In this document: positions 35,070 to 43,474 of the stretch, one piece after another
Position numbering within the stretch: the stretch's first letter is position 1
Layout of the letters: every line of letters begins with the position of its first letter
Assembly: GCA_008828725.1 (NCBI GenBank)
Contig: MEHQ01004461.1
Location: forward strand, 605,681 to 669,680
Direction: 5' to 3'
Source of the DNA: Saccharina japonica
Taxonomy: Eukaryota > Sar > Phaeophyceae > Laminariales > Laminariaceae
DNA length: 64,000 nucleotides
Position numbers and translations under genes: made by a program
The notes under the pieces: model-generated
Told to the model about the DNA's origin: nothing
Seen by the model: only the letters and a program-made list of their open reading frames with translations
Databases searched by the model: none

Positions 35070-38000
35070 CGGGAGTCCGCACCCCTCCTCACACAGTAGT
35101 AAAAATGAAATGTGCCGTAGAATAAACCTTTGACGGGCCGGCGATGCCCACTTTATGGCCTTTAAGGCCTGAACAATCTACTACCTGGTATTTAATACCT
35201 GGTAGCTGTATCAATACAGTAGGTACCCGATTTAAGAGCACCCAAGATAAGAACAATCTGGGTTTAATAGCGGTCTCAACGGCATGTCCCGCCTATTATA
35301 CATGTATTGCCCACTACAGATAAGAGCAATCAATGTGTAGTTAAGAGCGCCTGTTTTGGCTTGAGATTGTCCCGGGGCGCTTTTAATTTGGGTTACCCAC
35401 TGCCTTGGATTTGTACTGTACAGATCCTTCTCAACGTGTCATAACGGCATGCTAGGATCTAGATCATGATACATGTCTAAGATGATCTGGTTTGGACGTG
35501 AGAAATTGAGCCAATACTACCGTGGACGTGTTTGGCACGTGCGCCTTGCCCTTTGTTTTTTCTCGATGTGTCTTGAATTATTTGGTCACAGTTGGCCAGA
35601 GTGGCTTACCAGATAAATAACTCCTATTTAGCACTGCAGTCTCACGAATAGGAAACAACCTACATTACGTGAAGAGATATCACACCCCCCTCGAATACAT
35701 TTCGGGGCGTTTTTCTCGAAAACCTATGCGAAAACACGCTACGAAAAATAACGGAACCAATATTTTCGAGTGTTTTTCCTTCCTATTCCTCTTCGTTTGT
35801 TACATTTTTACATATCATTTACACGTATCATAGGTATACTGCAACTTGTTCATTTTTTTCGTCCGTCTCGTACCCCATTTGTGGCAAATTGAACCAAAGT
35901 CTGATTGTTGCTCTGGTATTTTTTTTTCCGTCTGTTTACATTTTTTTTGCTTGTCCCCATCCCATTTTTGTACCAGAGTCTGATCGTTTCCTTTCACATT
36001 CCTTTTTTTCGTCCGTTTTATGTATATACTTGCTTGTCATCCCTCCCGTTTTTTTGTTTGTCCCCATCCTATTTTTGTACCAGAATCTGATCGTTCCTTT
36101 CGCATTCCTTTTTTCCTCTGTTGTATGTATGTACTTGCTTGTCATCCTTTTTTTTTGTTTGTCATCGCGAATCCAGAGGGGGCGGCGACGGAAGGGGCCG
36201 CGGACGCGGCCGTGGCCGTGGCGGCGAAGGGTACGACCGCGGAGGGGGCCGGGGAGGCGGCAGGGGCGGCGGAAGGGGTTACGATCGCGACCGCCCCCAG
36301 CGTCCCTCTTACGGCGGTGACCGTGCCGGAGGAGAGGGAGGTGAAGCTGCTACTGGCGACGGTGAGGGCTCTCGCGGCGGCAACTGGCGCGGTGGCGGCG
36401 GCGGAGGCAACAGGTTAGTGATATATAACATCATATGTACGAGCAGCAGGTTTAGTTTATTTTTGGTGCTTGACGCTGGTGTTGTCTTGAAAGGTTTTTT
36501 GTCTTTTTTTTGTGTGTTTCGTTTGCTCACTGTCGCCGGTGTTGTCTTGGCGCCCTCTTATCAATTGTGTGTTTTGTACGATGTGTAGGCCTGGTATATA
36601 CATGAAAATGTTTCCGCCTTTTTGAGTTTGTAACGCCTGTATGGTCTTGGCGGGGTTTTTTTCCACTGTCTTCATTCAATACGACGTGTATCGTACCTCG
36701 CACATGTTTCCGCGTCTTGGAGTTGGCAACGCTCGTGTTGTCTTTACGCTATTCCTCCATCAATTGTTTCCTCTAAATCTATACTCGTACACGGTACATG
36801 TTTCCGCGTCTTGGAGTTGTCGACGCCTGTGTTGTCTTGACGTTAACCTACGTACACATGAGACCCCTTCTCCATAATGTTACTGTTTAGCCTCCACCGG
36901 TGCTAATGATGTATGTTATCACACCGGTGTTGACTAGTCATGTCCCTTGCCACTCCCCACCGGTGCTAATCATGCCCTTCATCACACCACCAGTGCTAAC
37001 TATTCACTATTCACGTCCTTTCATCACACAACCAATTCCATTAACCCTCATCCTCTACGTTGCTCTGTCCCGCTTCCCCCCCGGTGATATTCATGATCAC
37101 CCCCCGGTGATAACCCTGTACATCCACCACGTGTTCAGGGGAGGCTACGAGCGCGAGAACAACAGGGACGGGGACAGCGGTGCCGCTAACGAGGACAGTG
37201 GCCCCCCTAGGCCTCGCTTCCAAGGAGGCGGTGGTGGTGGTGCTGGCCGCGGCGGGTACCGTGGTGAGGGCCGCGGCTACCAGGGAGGCGGTGGTGGTGG
37301 TGGTGGCGGCGGTGGCTACCAGGGAGGTGGAGGCGGCGGGGGCGGTTACAGGGGTAACAACGCCAACCTTGGTGAGTAGTTGCGTGTAGCAGTGTAGCAT
37401 AGAGCATACATCCCCCGCGTGACGATCTGCGACAAAACAAAAAAAAAGTACTTGACTTGGTCTTGTGTGGCGTAGTATTTATGATGGGTCCCCGAGTGAC
37501 GATTGCGACAAAAAAAAGAGTGCTTGACTTCGTCTTTTGTGGCGTAGTATTTATGATGGGTTTTGGGGGGTATGTTTGTATGTTGACCCTGTTTTCTGTG
37601 TGGCGAGTGGATTTCTGGTGGTTGGGGCGGGGTATGGTGACCCTGTTGTGCTGGATTTGGAATTGTTCGATGGTACGTTAACCCTATCTTTTTTATGGGG
37701 TATGGGTGTTGGAGGCGGCTCCCAAGTATACTACGGGTACTAGGGGTGTCTGGTCCCAAGTATACTACGGGTATGAGCGGTGTCTGGTCCCAAGTATACA
37801 ACGGGTATTAGCGGTGTCTGGTAGGTCGTTTTGGCCGTAGTTGGGGAGAGGGGGGGGGGGAAAGCCTGCTATTTGACTTCGGATCTGAGGTAGTAGGGCG
37901 ATAGGGAGGGATCAGGAGAAACAAGGGCGAAGCAAGATGATCGCCACGACATCAAGTTGGGGGGGCTGGTATTTGGTTGCTCCTGGGACAGAAAATGCCT

Positions 38001-38431
38001 GTCGTGCGGCAGGTACCCGCGTATATACCACAATAAATAAATACTCGTCGTACTCGTAGGGCGACTAGGTATTGTGATTGGGTAGAAATATTCGGTTTTG
38101 TAGCGAGCTTTGGGTTCGTTTCAGAAGTGTGCCATGTTGGTGTGTGCCTTTTGCGTATAGCCGGGGTAATAAACCGCTTGACGTATATCAGACCCTCTGA
38201 TCGTAATGTTGTGCAATAAACCGCTTGACGTATATCAGACCCTCTGATCGTAATGTTGTGCTTCGTACTACGTGTAGATTGATGGTATCTAAACTCCTTT
38301 TCCGCCTCGCCTTTGCCTCCGCTGTTTTCGTTCTTGTCGTCATTGTATCCCGTGTTGTCTCGTCTTATTCCTCTGCAGGCGCAACTGCTCCTCTCAACCT
38401 CAAGGACGACGAAGCCTTCCCGTCTCTCTGA
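24309..38431 (+). CDS. SERBP1: Stm1/SERBP1/HABP4-family RGG-rich ribosome- and mRNA-binding protein, 10 exons
   Basis: Coding exons: 24309-24365, 24536-24864, 27931-28038, 28767-28920, 30319-30456, 31002-31169, 34270-34352, 36177-36413, 37139-37371, 38379-38431. Joined they give 1560 nt, 519 residues plus TGA, with every junction GT-AG and in frame (intron phases 0,2,2,0,0,0,2,2,1). Seen: an N-terminal NPFGALDSDDEG like the NPF start of yeast Stm1; an RGG block at residues about 78-110; GAGWG and GTGWN tryptophan motifs (203-220); LTLDEHQAL (265-273), which matches the LTLDE core of SERBP1; a basic KTRKVKTQRTRE stretch; two more Gly/Arg blocks (347-424 and 455-500); and a C-terminal DDEAFPSL like DPEAFPAL of SERBP1. 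Known family role: binds the 80S ribosome and eEF2, occupies the mRNA channel in dormant ribosomes and binds mRNA; cytoplasmic. RGG boxes are probable arginine-methylation sites (inference). The start ATG lies in a cccATGG context, and I see no convincing TATA box. The introns are unusually long and repeat-filled. Confidence 0.93.
24536..24864 (+). CDS. SERBP1-like exon 2 (N-terminal NPF motif, acidic patch, first RGG block)
   Basis: Opens with ATHNPFGALDSDDEG, then an Ala/Ser/Thr/Lys/Pro-rich linker and a dense GRGGGRGAGRGEGRG block, and ends with YDDRRRDRG at a gtgaga donor. Two bases of a glycine codon remain and are completed by exon 3. Confidence 0.92.
27553..27808. repeat. Two-copy tandem duplication in intron 2, about 127 bp
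   Basis: Both copies carry TTTGAGTTTTAC-like starts, TACAAGACCGTTACTTGATC and GCGAAACCGCTGAAAGCCCG, AAGATAACCACGTGATGCAA. They are close in sequence, so fairly recent. Confidence 0.9.
27931..28038 (+). CDS. SERBP1-like exon 3 (GR/DR-rich segment)
   Basis: The acceptor is a T-run followed by ttgtttcag, the donor is gtaagg, and the phase is 2 on both sides. It encodes SYGDNRHGGQDRGGRSGYGG and a following RDGRNREYDRRSGTGR, the arginine-rich start of the HABP4/PAI-RBP1 region. Confidence 0.92.
28616..28766. repeat. Duplicated 3' splice region of intron 3
   Basis: Two units of about 75 bp share CACTAAATAG, TTGACGT, TTGTTCCTGCACCTTGC, ATGGCGTGTTTTTTTTC. The downstream unit ends at the real acceptor TTATAG. 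The upstream unit reads TTATAC at the same place, so it lacks the AG. Confidence 0.88.
28767..28920 (+). CDS. SERBP1-like exon 4 (KSGGGGRNWG ... GAGWG)
   Basis: The acceptor is ttgttatag and the donor is gtaggt. It encodes residues 166-216, including the RNWG and GAGWG tryptophan motifs. The junctions at both ends of this exon have tandemly duplicated relatives in the neighbouring introns; see the entries at 28616-28766 and 28907-29216. Confidence 0.93.
28907..29216. repeat. Exon 4 end and its donor repeated downstream in intron 4
   Basis: The real junction CCCCCAATGCTGAG|GTAGGTTT is echoed by CCCCAAGTACCGAG|GTGGGTTT (GT at 29082) and CCCCAGTGCCGAC|GTGGGTTT (GT at 29183), each followed by a similar TTGGTRTTGGC and T-run. 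A TTAGGTCGCGCCGCATTAC block lies between. Confidence 0.8.
29725..29886 (+). mobile_element. Small TIR element (MITE-2) in intron 4
   Basis: 162 bp with terminal inverted repeats CCCTATTTAAGAGCG and TGCTCTTAAATCGGG. A second copy lies inverted at 35226-35392. Both share GACAATCTTGAGCCAAA, GTAGTGGGCAATA and GGGACATGCCG. Confidence 0.8.
30008..30064 (-). repeat. Dispersed repeat DR2 copy in intron 4
   Basis: CCAGTGTCTGTCCTGATTTC, AAATCCTGGAGAG, CTGTGGTCACAG. See 168-260. Confidence 0.65.
30319..30456 (+). CDS. SERBP1-like exon 5 (GTGWN motif, acidic/proline tail)
   Basis: The exon is 46 codons, phase 0 on both sides. The acceptor is ttgttgtgaag and the donor is gtgagc. GTGWNAKDPEV is followed by a Glu/Ala/Pro-rich stretch ending PEPEPEE. 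Confidence 0.92.
30741..30790. repeat. Dispersed repeat DR3 copy in intron 5
   Basis: ACCGGCACTATATACTCCGC recurs at 34795-34825 in intron 7, and shorter GGCACTATACAGG forms occur in intron 6 near 31645. Confidence 0.6.
31002..31169 (+). CDS. SERBP1-like exon 6 (LTLDE core)
   Basis: The exon is 56 codons: IQLTLDEHQALHDAKAKDL, then MIGSVSIKTVDASEFEENAV and HQKSEVEEEGYMGGK. The upstream pyrimidine tract (30872-30948) is followed by about 50 bases without AG, and tgatcag at 31001 is the first AG after it. A second in-frame AG at 31006-31007 would remove only two codons. The donor is gtgcga. Confidence 0.87.
31163..31556. repeat. Duplicated 5' region of intron 6
   Basis: About 110 bp beginning at the exon 6 donor (CAGGCAGCGGTAGTGTTTTA, TGTGTTGTGTGTT, CCTATTG, TATGCCGGTCGA) recurs at 31440-31556. 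The second copy has CTGCGACA where the donor GTGCGACA stands. Confidence 0.75.
31981..32959. repeat. 24-bp direct repeats flanking a 930-bp intronic block
   Basis: TTTATTAACTCACGCCTGCA followed by GCAA occurs exactly at 31981-32004 and 32936-32959. Between them lie the large hairpin and three GGTGGCCTTGTCCGC-type units. This could mark an insertion or a tandem duplication. Confidence 0.7.
32005..32324. repeat. Large hairpin in intron 6: 157-bp arms, 6-base loop
   Basis: 32005-32161 is the reverse complement of 32168-32324 with roughly ten percent mismatches. Read outward from the centre, both arms encode HTASVHPC(C/R)NC(E/K)K, TSDEVEL(I/V)DSSG, GSPAFIT(C/R)MSC, then YKDRAALIVDVRALL. This is a CxxC...CxxC zinc-ribbon-like pattern on the right arm. 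The conserved reading suggests a once-coding segment duplicated head to head. Confidence 0.85.
32996..33230 (+). repeat. Dispersed repeat DR1 copy in intron 6
   Basis: Same unit as 20992-21225, with GGCGTTCGTTCCTCGTACC and GAAGCCACCGGGCAAGCAAG. Confidence 0.8.
33505..33683. repeat. Two units of the about 80-bp AACCCGTTCAGAACTG repeat
   Basis: Unit: TTAACCCGTTCAGAACTGAA, TCCCACACTAATTCCAAGTA, GTTTGTCCCCAAATACG, GGGACCAGTTCT. One further copy is at 26680-26756 and three tandem copies at 43972-44206. Confidence 0.85.
34270..34352 (+). CDS. SERBP1-like exon 7 (basic KTRKVKTQRTRE helix)
   Basis: The acceptor is gtgtattttcag and the donor is gtgagt. It encodes AAKTRKVKTQRTREVFQDVG plus FRAPAMN and two bases of a serine codon. 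It aligns in character with the KVKNVKSKQLKTKEYLEFD region of yeast Stm1. Confidence 0.93.
34795..34825. repeat. Dispersed repeat DR3 copy in intron 7
   Basis: ACACCGGCACTATATACTCC, GTACACTGAC matches 30741-30790. Confidence 0.6.
34914..35068. repeat. Alternating homopolymers G32-C20-G20-C20-G63
   Basis: Direct count: G 34914-34945, C 34946-34965, G 34966-34985, C 34986-35005, G 35006-35068. Three adjacent blocks of exactly 20 are self-complementary. A real G/C foldback or an assembly artefact at a long poly(G) are both possible. The Gly/Pro open frames here are meaningless. Confidence 0.95.
35226..35392 (-). mobile_element. Small TIR element (MITE-2) in intron 7, inverted to 29725-29886
   Basis: CCCGATTTAAGAGCA at the left and GCGCTTTTAATTTGGG at the right. 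The interior is the reverse of the intron 4 copy. The pair could base-pair in the pre-mRNA. Confidence 0.8.
35870..36176. repeat. Tandem 105-bp units running into the intron 7 acceptor
   Basis: Two clear units (35954-36059 and 36060-36160) carry GTCCCCATCC, ATTTTTGTACCAGA, TCTGATCGTT, CTTGCTTGTCATCC. A worn one precedes them. The real acceptor GTCATCGCGAATCCAG occupies the place of GTCCCCATCC...GTACCAG in the next unit, so the upstream units hold potential decoy AGs. Confidence 0.8.
36177..36413 (+). CDS. SERBP1-like exon 8 (second RGG block)
   Basis: The acceptor is cgcgaatccag and the donor is gttagt. It is almost entirely Gly/Arg/Asp/Tyr (GRGRGRGRGGEGYDRGGGRG, then YDRDRPQRPSYGGDRAGG) and ends WRGGGGGGN. 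Its GC content is far above that of the adjoining T-rich intron. Confidence 0.92.
36600..36850. repeat. Three degenerate units in intron 8
   Basis: ACATGTTTCCGCGTCTTGGA, GTTGGCAACGC, GTGTTGTCTTGACG, at about 36606, 36704 and 36798. Confidence 0.75.
37139..37371 (+). CDS. SERBP1-like exon 9 (third Gly-rich block)
   Basis: The acceptor is cgtgttcag and the donor is gtgagt. It starts GGYERENNRDGDSGAANEDS, then repeated GGGGGGAGRGGYRG and YQGGGG units. The GGT/GGC runs are repeat-prone, so length variation between alleles would not surprise. Confidence 0.92.
37400..37562. repeat. Two-copy tandem duplication at the start of intron 9
   Basis: Shared GTGACGATTGCGACAAAA, TTGACTTGGTCTTGTGTGGC and GTAGTATTTATGATGGGT, period about 80 bp. 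Confidence 0.8.
37715..37825. repeat. Three 37-bp tandem units in intron 9
   Basis: TCCCAAGTATACTACGGGTA, TTAGCGGTGTCTGG. Confidence 0.88.
38168..38261. repeat. Perfect 47-bp tandem duplication in intron 9
   Basis: AATAAACCGCTTGACGTATA, TCAGACCCTCTGATCGTAAT, GTTGTGC twice with no difference, so very recent or an assembly duplicate. Confidence 0.95.
38379..38431 (+). CDS. SERBP1-like exon 10 (C-terminal AFPSL motif and stop)
   Basis: The acceptor is ttcctctgcag. It encodes ATAPLNLKDDEAFPSL followed by TGA at 38429-38431. The DDEAFPSL ending is the family's conserved C-terminal signature. Confidence 0.94.
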
Positions 38432-38617
38432 GCGTTGAGCGCCAGGCACCATGGGACGTCCTGTCGAAGGAGAAAAGAGTGATTAATAACACTGTTTTTT
38501 GTCGTTACATTTGAATTTGACGAGGGGACGTCCTTGAGGCTTTTTACGGCAACAAACCATCTACTGCACTTGCGTATAGCCATAGCTAGTAAAGTACGGC
38601 AGGTGTATGTAGCTGTA

Positions 38618-38880
38618 CCAGCCTACAACATGAAAATGCCCACCCGGAAGTAAAGTACACTCTGGTGCGGACTGGACGATTCGAGCTCATACATACCTGT
38701 ATCGTGTTCCGTCTTGAAAAATGACCACCCGGAAGTGCTGCGATCTGGGGTACGGGCTGGACGATACACGCTATAGTTACTGTGGCGTGTGTTTCGTCTT
38801 GAAAATGCCCACCCGGAAGTACCATCTGGTGTGGGTCGGACGATATGCGCTTATGTGTAATGTAGCGAGTTTCATCCAAG
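38618..38880. repeat. Three units of about 95 bp just downstream of the gene
   Basis: Unit: GTCTTGAAAATGCCCACCCG, GAAGT, TCTGGTGTGGG, GGACGATACGCGCT, with CACCCGGAAGT at about 38640, 38727 and 38810. They may fall in the 3' untranslated region or downstream flank. Confidence 0.85.
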
Positions 38881-40622
38881 TCAAATGCAGGCGTGGCAGC
38901 TCTGCCTTAGGCGTTCCGAGGGGGGGGGGGGGGGGGGGTCCGATACCTTTTTCGGCTGAAAACGTGAGGACAGTTGGAGAGGGGTTCAAGCGCCGGGCCA
39001 TGTAGGCATGAGGAGCTGAAGAGTTGGAATTCGCGAAAGACTGATGTGGTGTCCAAAGCGTGTGTGCCTGTGCGCACAGCCCCGAGGGCCGGGCGTCAGT
39101 CGTGTAGGCTAGTAAGCAGGAGCTGGAAGTAATCAATTCACGATGAAGACTGCTGTGTCCGAGCATTTTGTCGCCGCCTCAACCCGTGTTTGTGTGCGCT
39201 TGTGCACGCACGCGCTGCCTGGGGCTGTTGTCTTGTCTTATCTATTTTTCAAGTTTTCAGGAGACATCCGTCGAACCTGCGAAATCCTCTTTCTTTGTCC
39301 TGCCTCTGCGGTAGACGCACACACCTTACGAGACTGTTTTTGCGAAAAAAAACGGGAGAACTTCTCTTTTTATTTTTGTTTTTTTCAGGCCTTTTTGTGG
39401 TTTTGAAAAGGAAGAGTTTGTGAGAGACCCGTGGGGGGGGGGGGACCCGGGCGTAGCATAACGAGGCAAAGCAAAACCCTCGCGTGGCATTAGGGATGCA
39501 ACGACGAACACATGCGCAACTTGTCTTTAGAAAAATGATCGGTTGAGTTCGGGTGGCTGGAGGAAGGGTTAGAAAAAAAAAATGAAAAAAAGCACTGAAA
39601 GGCCAGGGTCTTTCTCGGCGCAGGCAGGCCTGCGCTTTTGAGAAAACAAGGATGGGGGAGGGAAGGAGGGGGTGAAGAAAAAAAGTGCTCGTGCGGTGTT
39701 GTACTGACATCAACAGGCGGTCTAGACAACGCTACCACCACAGTTCCGCTTGTGGCTTGGCGGATACAGGGTTTCCGGGGGGGTGGGAGGGGGGGGGGGG
39801 GGGGGGGGGGGGTTGTGTTTCCCGGTTATTAGTTCGGTAGCACGCACTACAAAAAAAAAAGTATTGTCATGGCAGTTTGCGCTTTCTAAAGGGCGCGAGG
39901 ATAAATTTCCTCGTTTCGTGGCTGCAGGCGTTTTCTGTTAGGGGTAGGAGGGGTGTGGGCTTGCACTTGTGAGAAGAAGACCTGTGGCAGTGAGTGCTTG
40001 TTTCGTTACGGCTCTCTCTTTTGGTCTTTTTTGTGGCTTTTGTCACTTTTCACGAGCGGTGTGAACTTTCTTTTCCGTGTCGCATGAAACGGATTGTTAG
40101 CAGTTTTTTTTCTGTTGCTGGTTTTTGTTGTTGCCATGGACGGGGAAAGGCTATTATACGGCGGTAGTAGTATCAGGCAGTATCTAACCTGGTCGTCATG
40201 ATCATAGTTTTGTGCTGTACGTAGTGCTGTTGGTTGGGCGATACAAAGAGGGGTGGTGATGAGGTGATGATGACCGTAACTACTACTGCTACTACTTGCG
40301 CTACTACTATGATACTACTGCCTGCCATTGTTTTCTTGTACGCAACAAGCGGGCCTCTCTAATCTATCAAGTCTGCGGAGCTATCCTCCCAAGGCTACTT
40401 ACAGCAGCAGTGCTAAAGTGCATGAGCGAGAGAAAAGACATTTCGCGCCGGCAGTTTTCTGGTTGGTCAATATTGATTTCGTGCCTCTGCGAGGACAGGG
40501 GGAAGGTCTTCTTCGAAGGCCCACGCATTATCTGTCGCGTTCTACCTGTTTTGTGGTTGTTTCTCGCATACCGTATACCAGTACCGTTTAGACGCCATAC
40601 CATCGCATCATACCATACCATA
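38881..40622. other. Gene-poor stretch with long G-tracts
   Basis: G-runs occur at about 38919-38938, 39433-39443 and 39789-39812. No domain-bearing frame was recognised. Confidence 0.5.
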
Positions 40623-40712
40623 TTTAGACGGTTCGTACCGGTTTTTTACGGGTTGTACCGGTTTTTGGCGGTTCGTACCGTGTTAAACGCTTCGTACCGT
40701 TTAGACCGTTCG
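40623..40712. repeat. Short tandem units ACGGTTCGTACCGGTTTT
   Basis: Four degenerate units of about 22 bp, rich in TACCGG and TTCGTACCG. Confidence 0.8.
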
Positions 40713-40915
40713 GCGTAGCGATGGAATGAGTTGGAGGCGGCAGGATGTACAGTAGTTTTTGTAGAGCAGCTAGCACACCATATAATATCATATGTAGTAG
40801 GCTGTTCCGGGGGAGGGCTGGTTTATTTAATTCCCTTTTTTCACTGCAAAAAAAAAGGACGTTATTGTTGGTGGCAGACAGCATCCGAGCGGCATTTCCC
40901 TCCATCATTCCCTAA

Positions 40916-41258
40916 TTTTTTATTTTTTGTCCATCCCATTTATATCTTCGCCCTTCTTTTCTCTCTCCCTCTTTAGTCGTAACTCAGATCCGGGGTCACT
41001 AAGTAGGCTCTTCTCCTACAGTACCTCCCCACTACGGTATACTTGCCTTGCATTTTTATCGCCAGAAGATTTCAGCACTCTCTTCCCTCGTCGACTTGCG
41101 TCGGATTCCGCCTACCCACGCCACGAAGGCGCTCTCAGCAATTGGTTCCTTTTTATTTTTTCAAATAAAGTAAAAATCTCACCACGGTGGGATTCGAACT
41201 TGGGGACCAATGCCAGTATAATCTTTGAAGCTGACCACTAGTCTACCGGGGCGACCGG
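40916..41258 (-). mobile_element. SINE-A, full length with tRNA-like head
   Basis: On the minus strand a tRNA-like head (A-box TAGACTAGTGG, B-box AGTTCGAATCC, 41255 to 41180) is followed by a short T-rich link, the family body (GTCGACGAGGGAAGAGAGTG ... GACCCCGGATCTGAGTTACG) and an A-rich end GGACAAAAAATAAAAAA. The head does not form a clean cloverleaf, so it is not a tRNA gene. Confidence 0.83.
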
Positions 41259-41284
41259 TGTACTTCGTATACTATTAATACCAG

Positions 41285-41530
41285 GGCCTTCCTCGGGAAA
41301 AATCCCGCAGTATTTCACGGGAATTGGGCTTTTTCCCGTTCCCGTGATCCCACCCAAACAGTTCCCGAAGAATTCTTGATAATCCCGTTCCCACCCAAAC
41401 ATATTTCGTGGAAATACGTACGTGGCTGATTTCCCGTGGATTCCCGTTCCCGTACGTGAAATTCCCGTGGAAATCTCGACTTCTCAATTCCCGCGGGAAC
41501 TATTCCCGCGTCTTCAGCGTGCACGGGATA
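41285..41530. repeat. TTCCCG/CGGGAA-rich degenerate repeat
   Basis: More than 20 TTCCCG or CGGGAA words with short spacers, irregular period. Confidence 0.8.
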
Positions 41531-41644
41531 ACCAAACGGGATCAGCACGTACGCCGAACGACGCCTCTTATAAGTACTCGTATATACATATTATACCTAT
41601 ATACCAGGTACATTAGCTAAGGTACATATAATATAATAAGGATT

Positions 41645-41830
41645 ACATTTCATCCCTGCGTTTTCCGAGCCCGGCGCCCATTGGTCGAGGGGGGACCCAG
41701 CGCGCCCTCGGCCAATCAGGGGCCGCGGCGCGCGCGGCGGGATTTTCCCCTCGGGGAAACCCCCCAGTCCCGCCGCACCCGGGGACGATAGGGCCCCATC
41801 CCCGTTTCGGAAATCCCTACGTATCTCTAC
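41645..41830. other. Isolated GC-rich block with CCAAT/ATTGG pair
   Basis: About 185 bases of very high GC in an AT-rich setting, with GCCCATTGGTCGAGG and CGGCCAATCAGGGG facing each other and GCGCGC strings. It resembles a CpG-rich promoter fragment or a foreign insert. No gene starts recognisably on either side. Confidence 0.5.
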
Positions 41831-42903
41831 AACTCCAACCACCCGGGGACTATTCATACTAAAAAAAAAGTACCGGGTGTACTCTTTGGCAGGTGTCATA
41901 GTTCAACAATACTCGTAGTTTGTTATTATAGTAGTAGTGTTAACCAAGGGTCTCTGACGGAAAGGAAAGAAAGTCAATTACGTATAATATGTGTCCTATG
42001 ATGAATCAATTACCAGGTACTGTAGCTACTATGAATACGTACATAAGACAATATTAATACGGTACGCCGCAAGTGGTCACGGTCGTTCTCGTGAATAGAC
42101 CAAAGTACGCCTCAAGTGTTTTTTTTGCTATTCGTACAAAAACTCACAATCAACTTTCTGGGTGTTTTCACTAATGACTGCTATTAATATTAATAGTGAC
42201 TGTAGCTGTATGAAAAACAATAAGGCCGCGGGTACATACACGTATATATAATAGACGTTTTTCGCCACCTGTAATACACGTTTTTCTCCACTCCTTTATT
42301 TTGTTCCATGTGATATGGGTTCATACGTTAAAAGTGTGCCGATTCAGCCTTGAAAGTGTGCCGATTCAGCCCCTTTTCGCCGAGATTAAACTGGCCCGTG
42401 CATACAGTAGGATAGATATCAGAAGAAGAGTGGAAAAATCGTGATTTCTGCATGGACAGAGTGTTTTGTTTTTGTGTTTCCTGAGCAAAACAACCTGTCA
42501 AGTGCCCACCCCACAAATAATGGAAGGCTGCCCTCCATGCGACGTACGGGGTATAGCGACGACAGTTACATAGAAAGCCATCTTTGTCTGAAAACCCATG
42601 ACTCGATCATCTACTACGCAAAATGTCAACAACTAAGATCCCAAGAGTTTTACGATTTGGTTATCCGTCTGCACTAAATCCTACCAGCCCCACGTAGACC
42701 CTAAACAAAATTGACTACTTTTCTTGAAGAAAATCATTGACCACTTTTCAACAACACAGCGCCGACCGCAACAAAAGCACCATGACCACGAAAAAAATGC
42801 AAGAATCGGCGGGACGTCAGCTTCGACGGTGCGGTGGCAATGATATGAGAGACAAAAAAAAAGGGCAAGTGGTTCGCGCCAAGTTTTACCCCTCTCCCCG
42901 CCA
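41831..42903. other. No recognisable feature
   Basis: AT-rich intergenic sequence with scattered TATTAATA and TACCWGGTA words. Confidence 0.4.
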
Positions 42904-42966
42904 AGCTCTTCGTCTCGAAAGGGATGCGTATGACTGAGGTAGCAACAAATGAGCACCCCCCCCCCC
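42904..42966 (+). mobile_element. C-tail element, subfamily B
   Basis: GCTCTTCGTCTCGAAAGGGA, TGCGT, TGACTGAGGTAGCAACAAAT, GAGCA, then 11 C. Immediately followed by a subfamily A copy. Confidence 0.8.
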
Positions 42967-42969
42967 GGT

Positions 42970-43077
42970 GGTGAAAACCCGACATGCTCCGTCCCGGCAT
43001 TGTAAGGATGCGAGGGTATATGGTCATACGACTACGGCCATCCATGAAAATGAAAGTGCGCACCCCCCCCCCCCCCC
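42970..43077 (+). mobile_element. C-tail element, subfamily A, complete
   Basis: GTGAAAACCCGACATGCTCC, GTCCCGGCATTGTAAGGATG, CGAGGGTATATGGTCATACG, ACTACGGCCATCCATGAAAA, TGAAAGTGCGCA, then 15 C. About 108 bases including the tail. Non-coding, and no A-box or B-box was found. Confidence 0.85.
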
Positions 43078-43474
43078 GGCCGCCGCCGTGTGTTGCCGAA
43101 AACGCCATTCCCGGACCAAGAAATACCCGGGGCACGCTTTGCCGTGTAGTATAGTACGAGTGAGTATATCTCGCGTCGACTACCTACTACAAAAAGAAAC
43201 GGTATTATTATAGCGTGAAGAGACGCTACCGGTAACCATGACAGCATTATATAATGTGGCTGCGCCCGGAGAGGCTTCCTGCGCCGGTGAGTTCTTCTTC
43301 TGGTGATGTTCTGATGCTTTGTCATCGTCTACTTCAAAGGATCGACGCTAAACGTTCGAGGCTGTTAGACCTACCGTAATAATGCTAGTTAGCTCAAAAA
43401 GTTTCTATGTAATATATGGAAACAACGTACTGAGCGCCCAACTGTTGGAGGTGTCTGTATTGGCAATATGAACG

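Noticed and set aside
34755-35125. Gly/Pro-rich open frames of about 115 codons
   Set aside because: They are translations of alternating poly(G) and poly(C) and lie inside an intron.
41172-41258. tRNA gene on the minus strand
   Set aside because: The A- and B-boxes are present, but the T-stem and acceptor ends do not pair and the sequence continues into a SINE body.
41285-41530. Regular satellite
   Set aside because: TTCCCG words are frequent but have no constant period.
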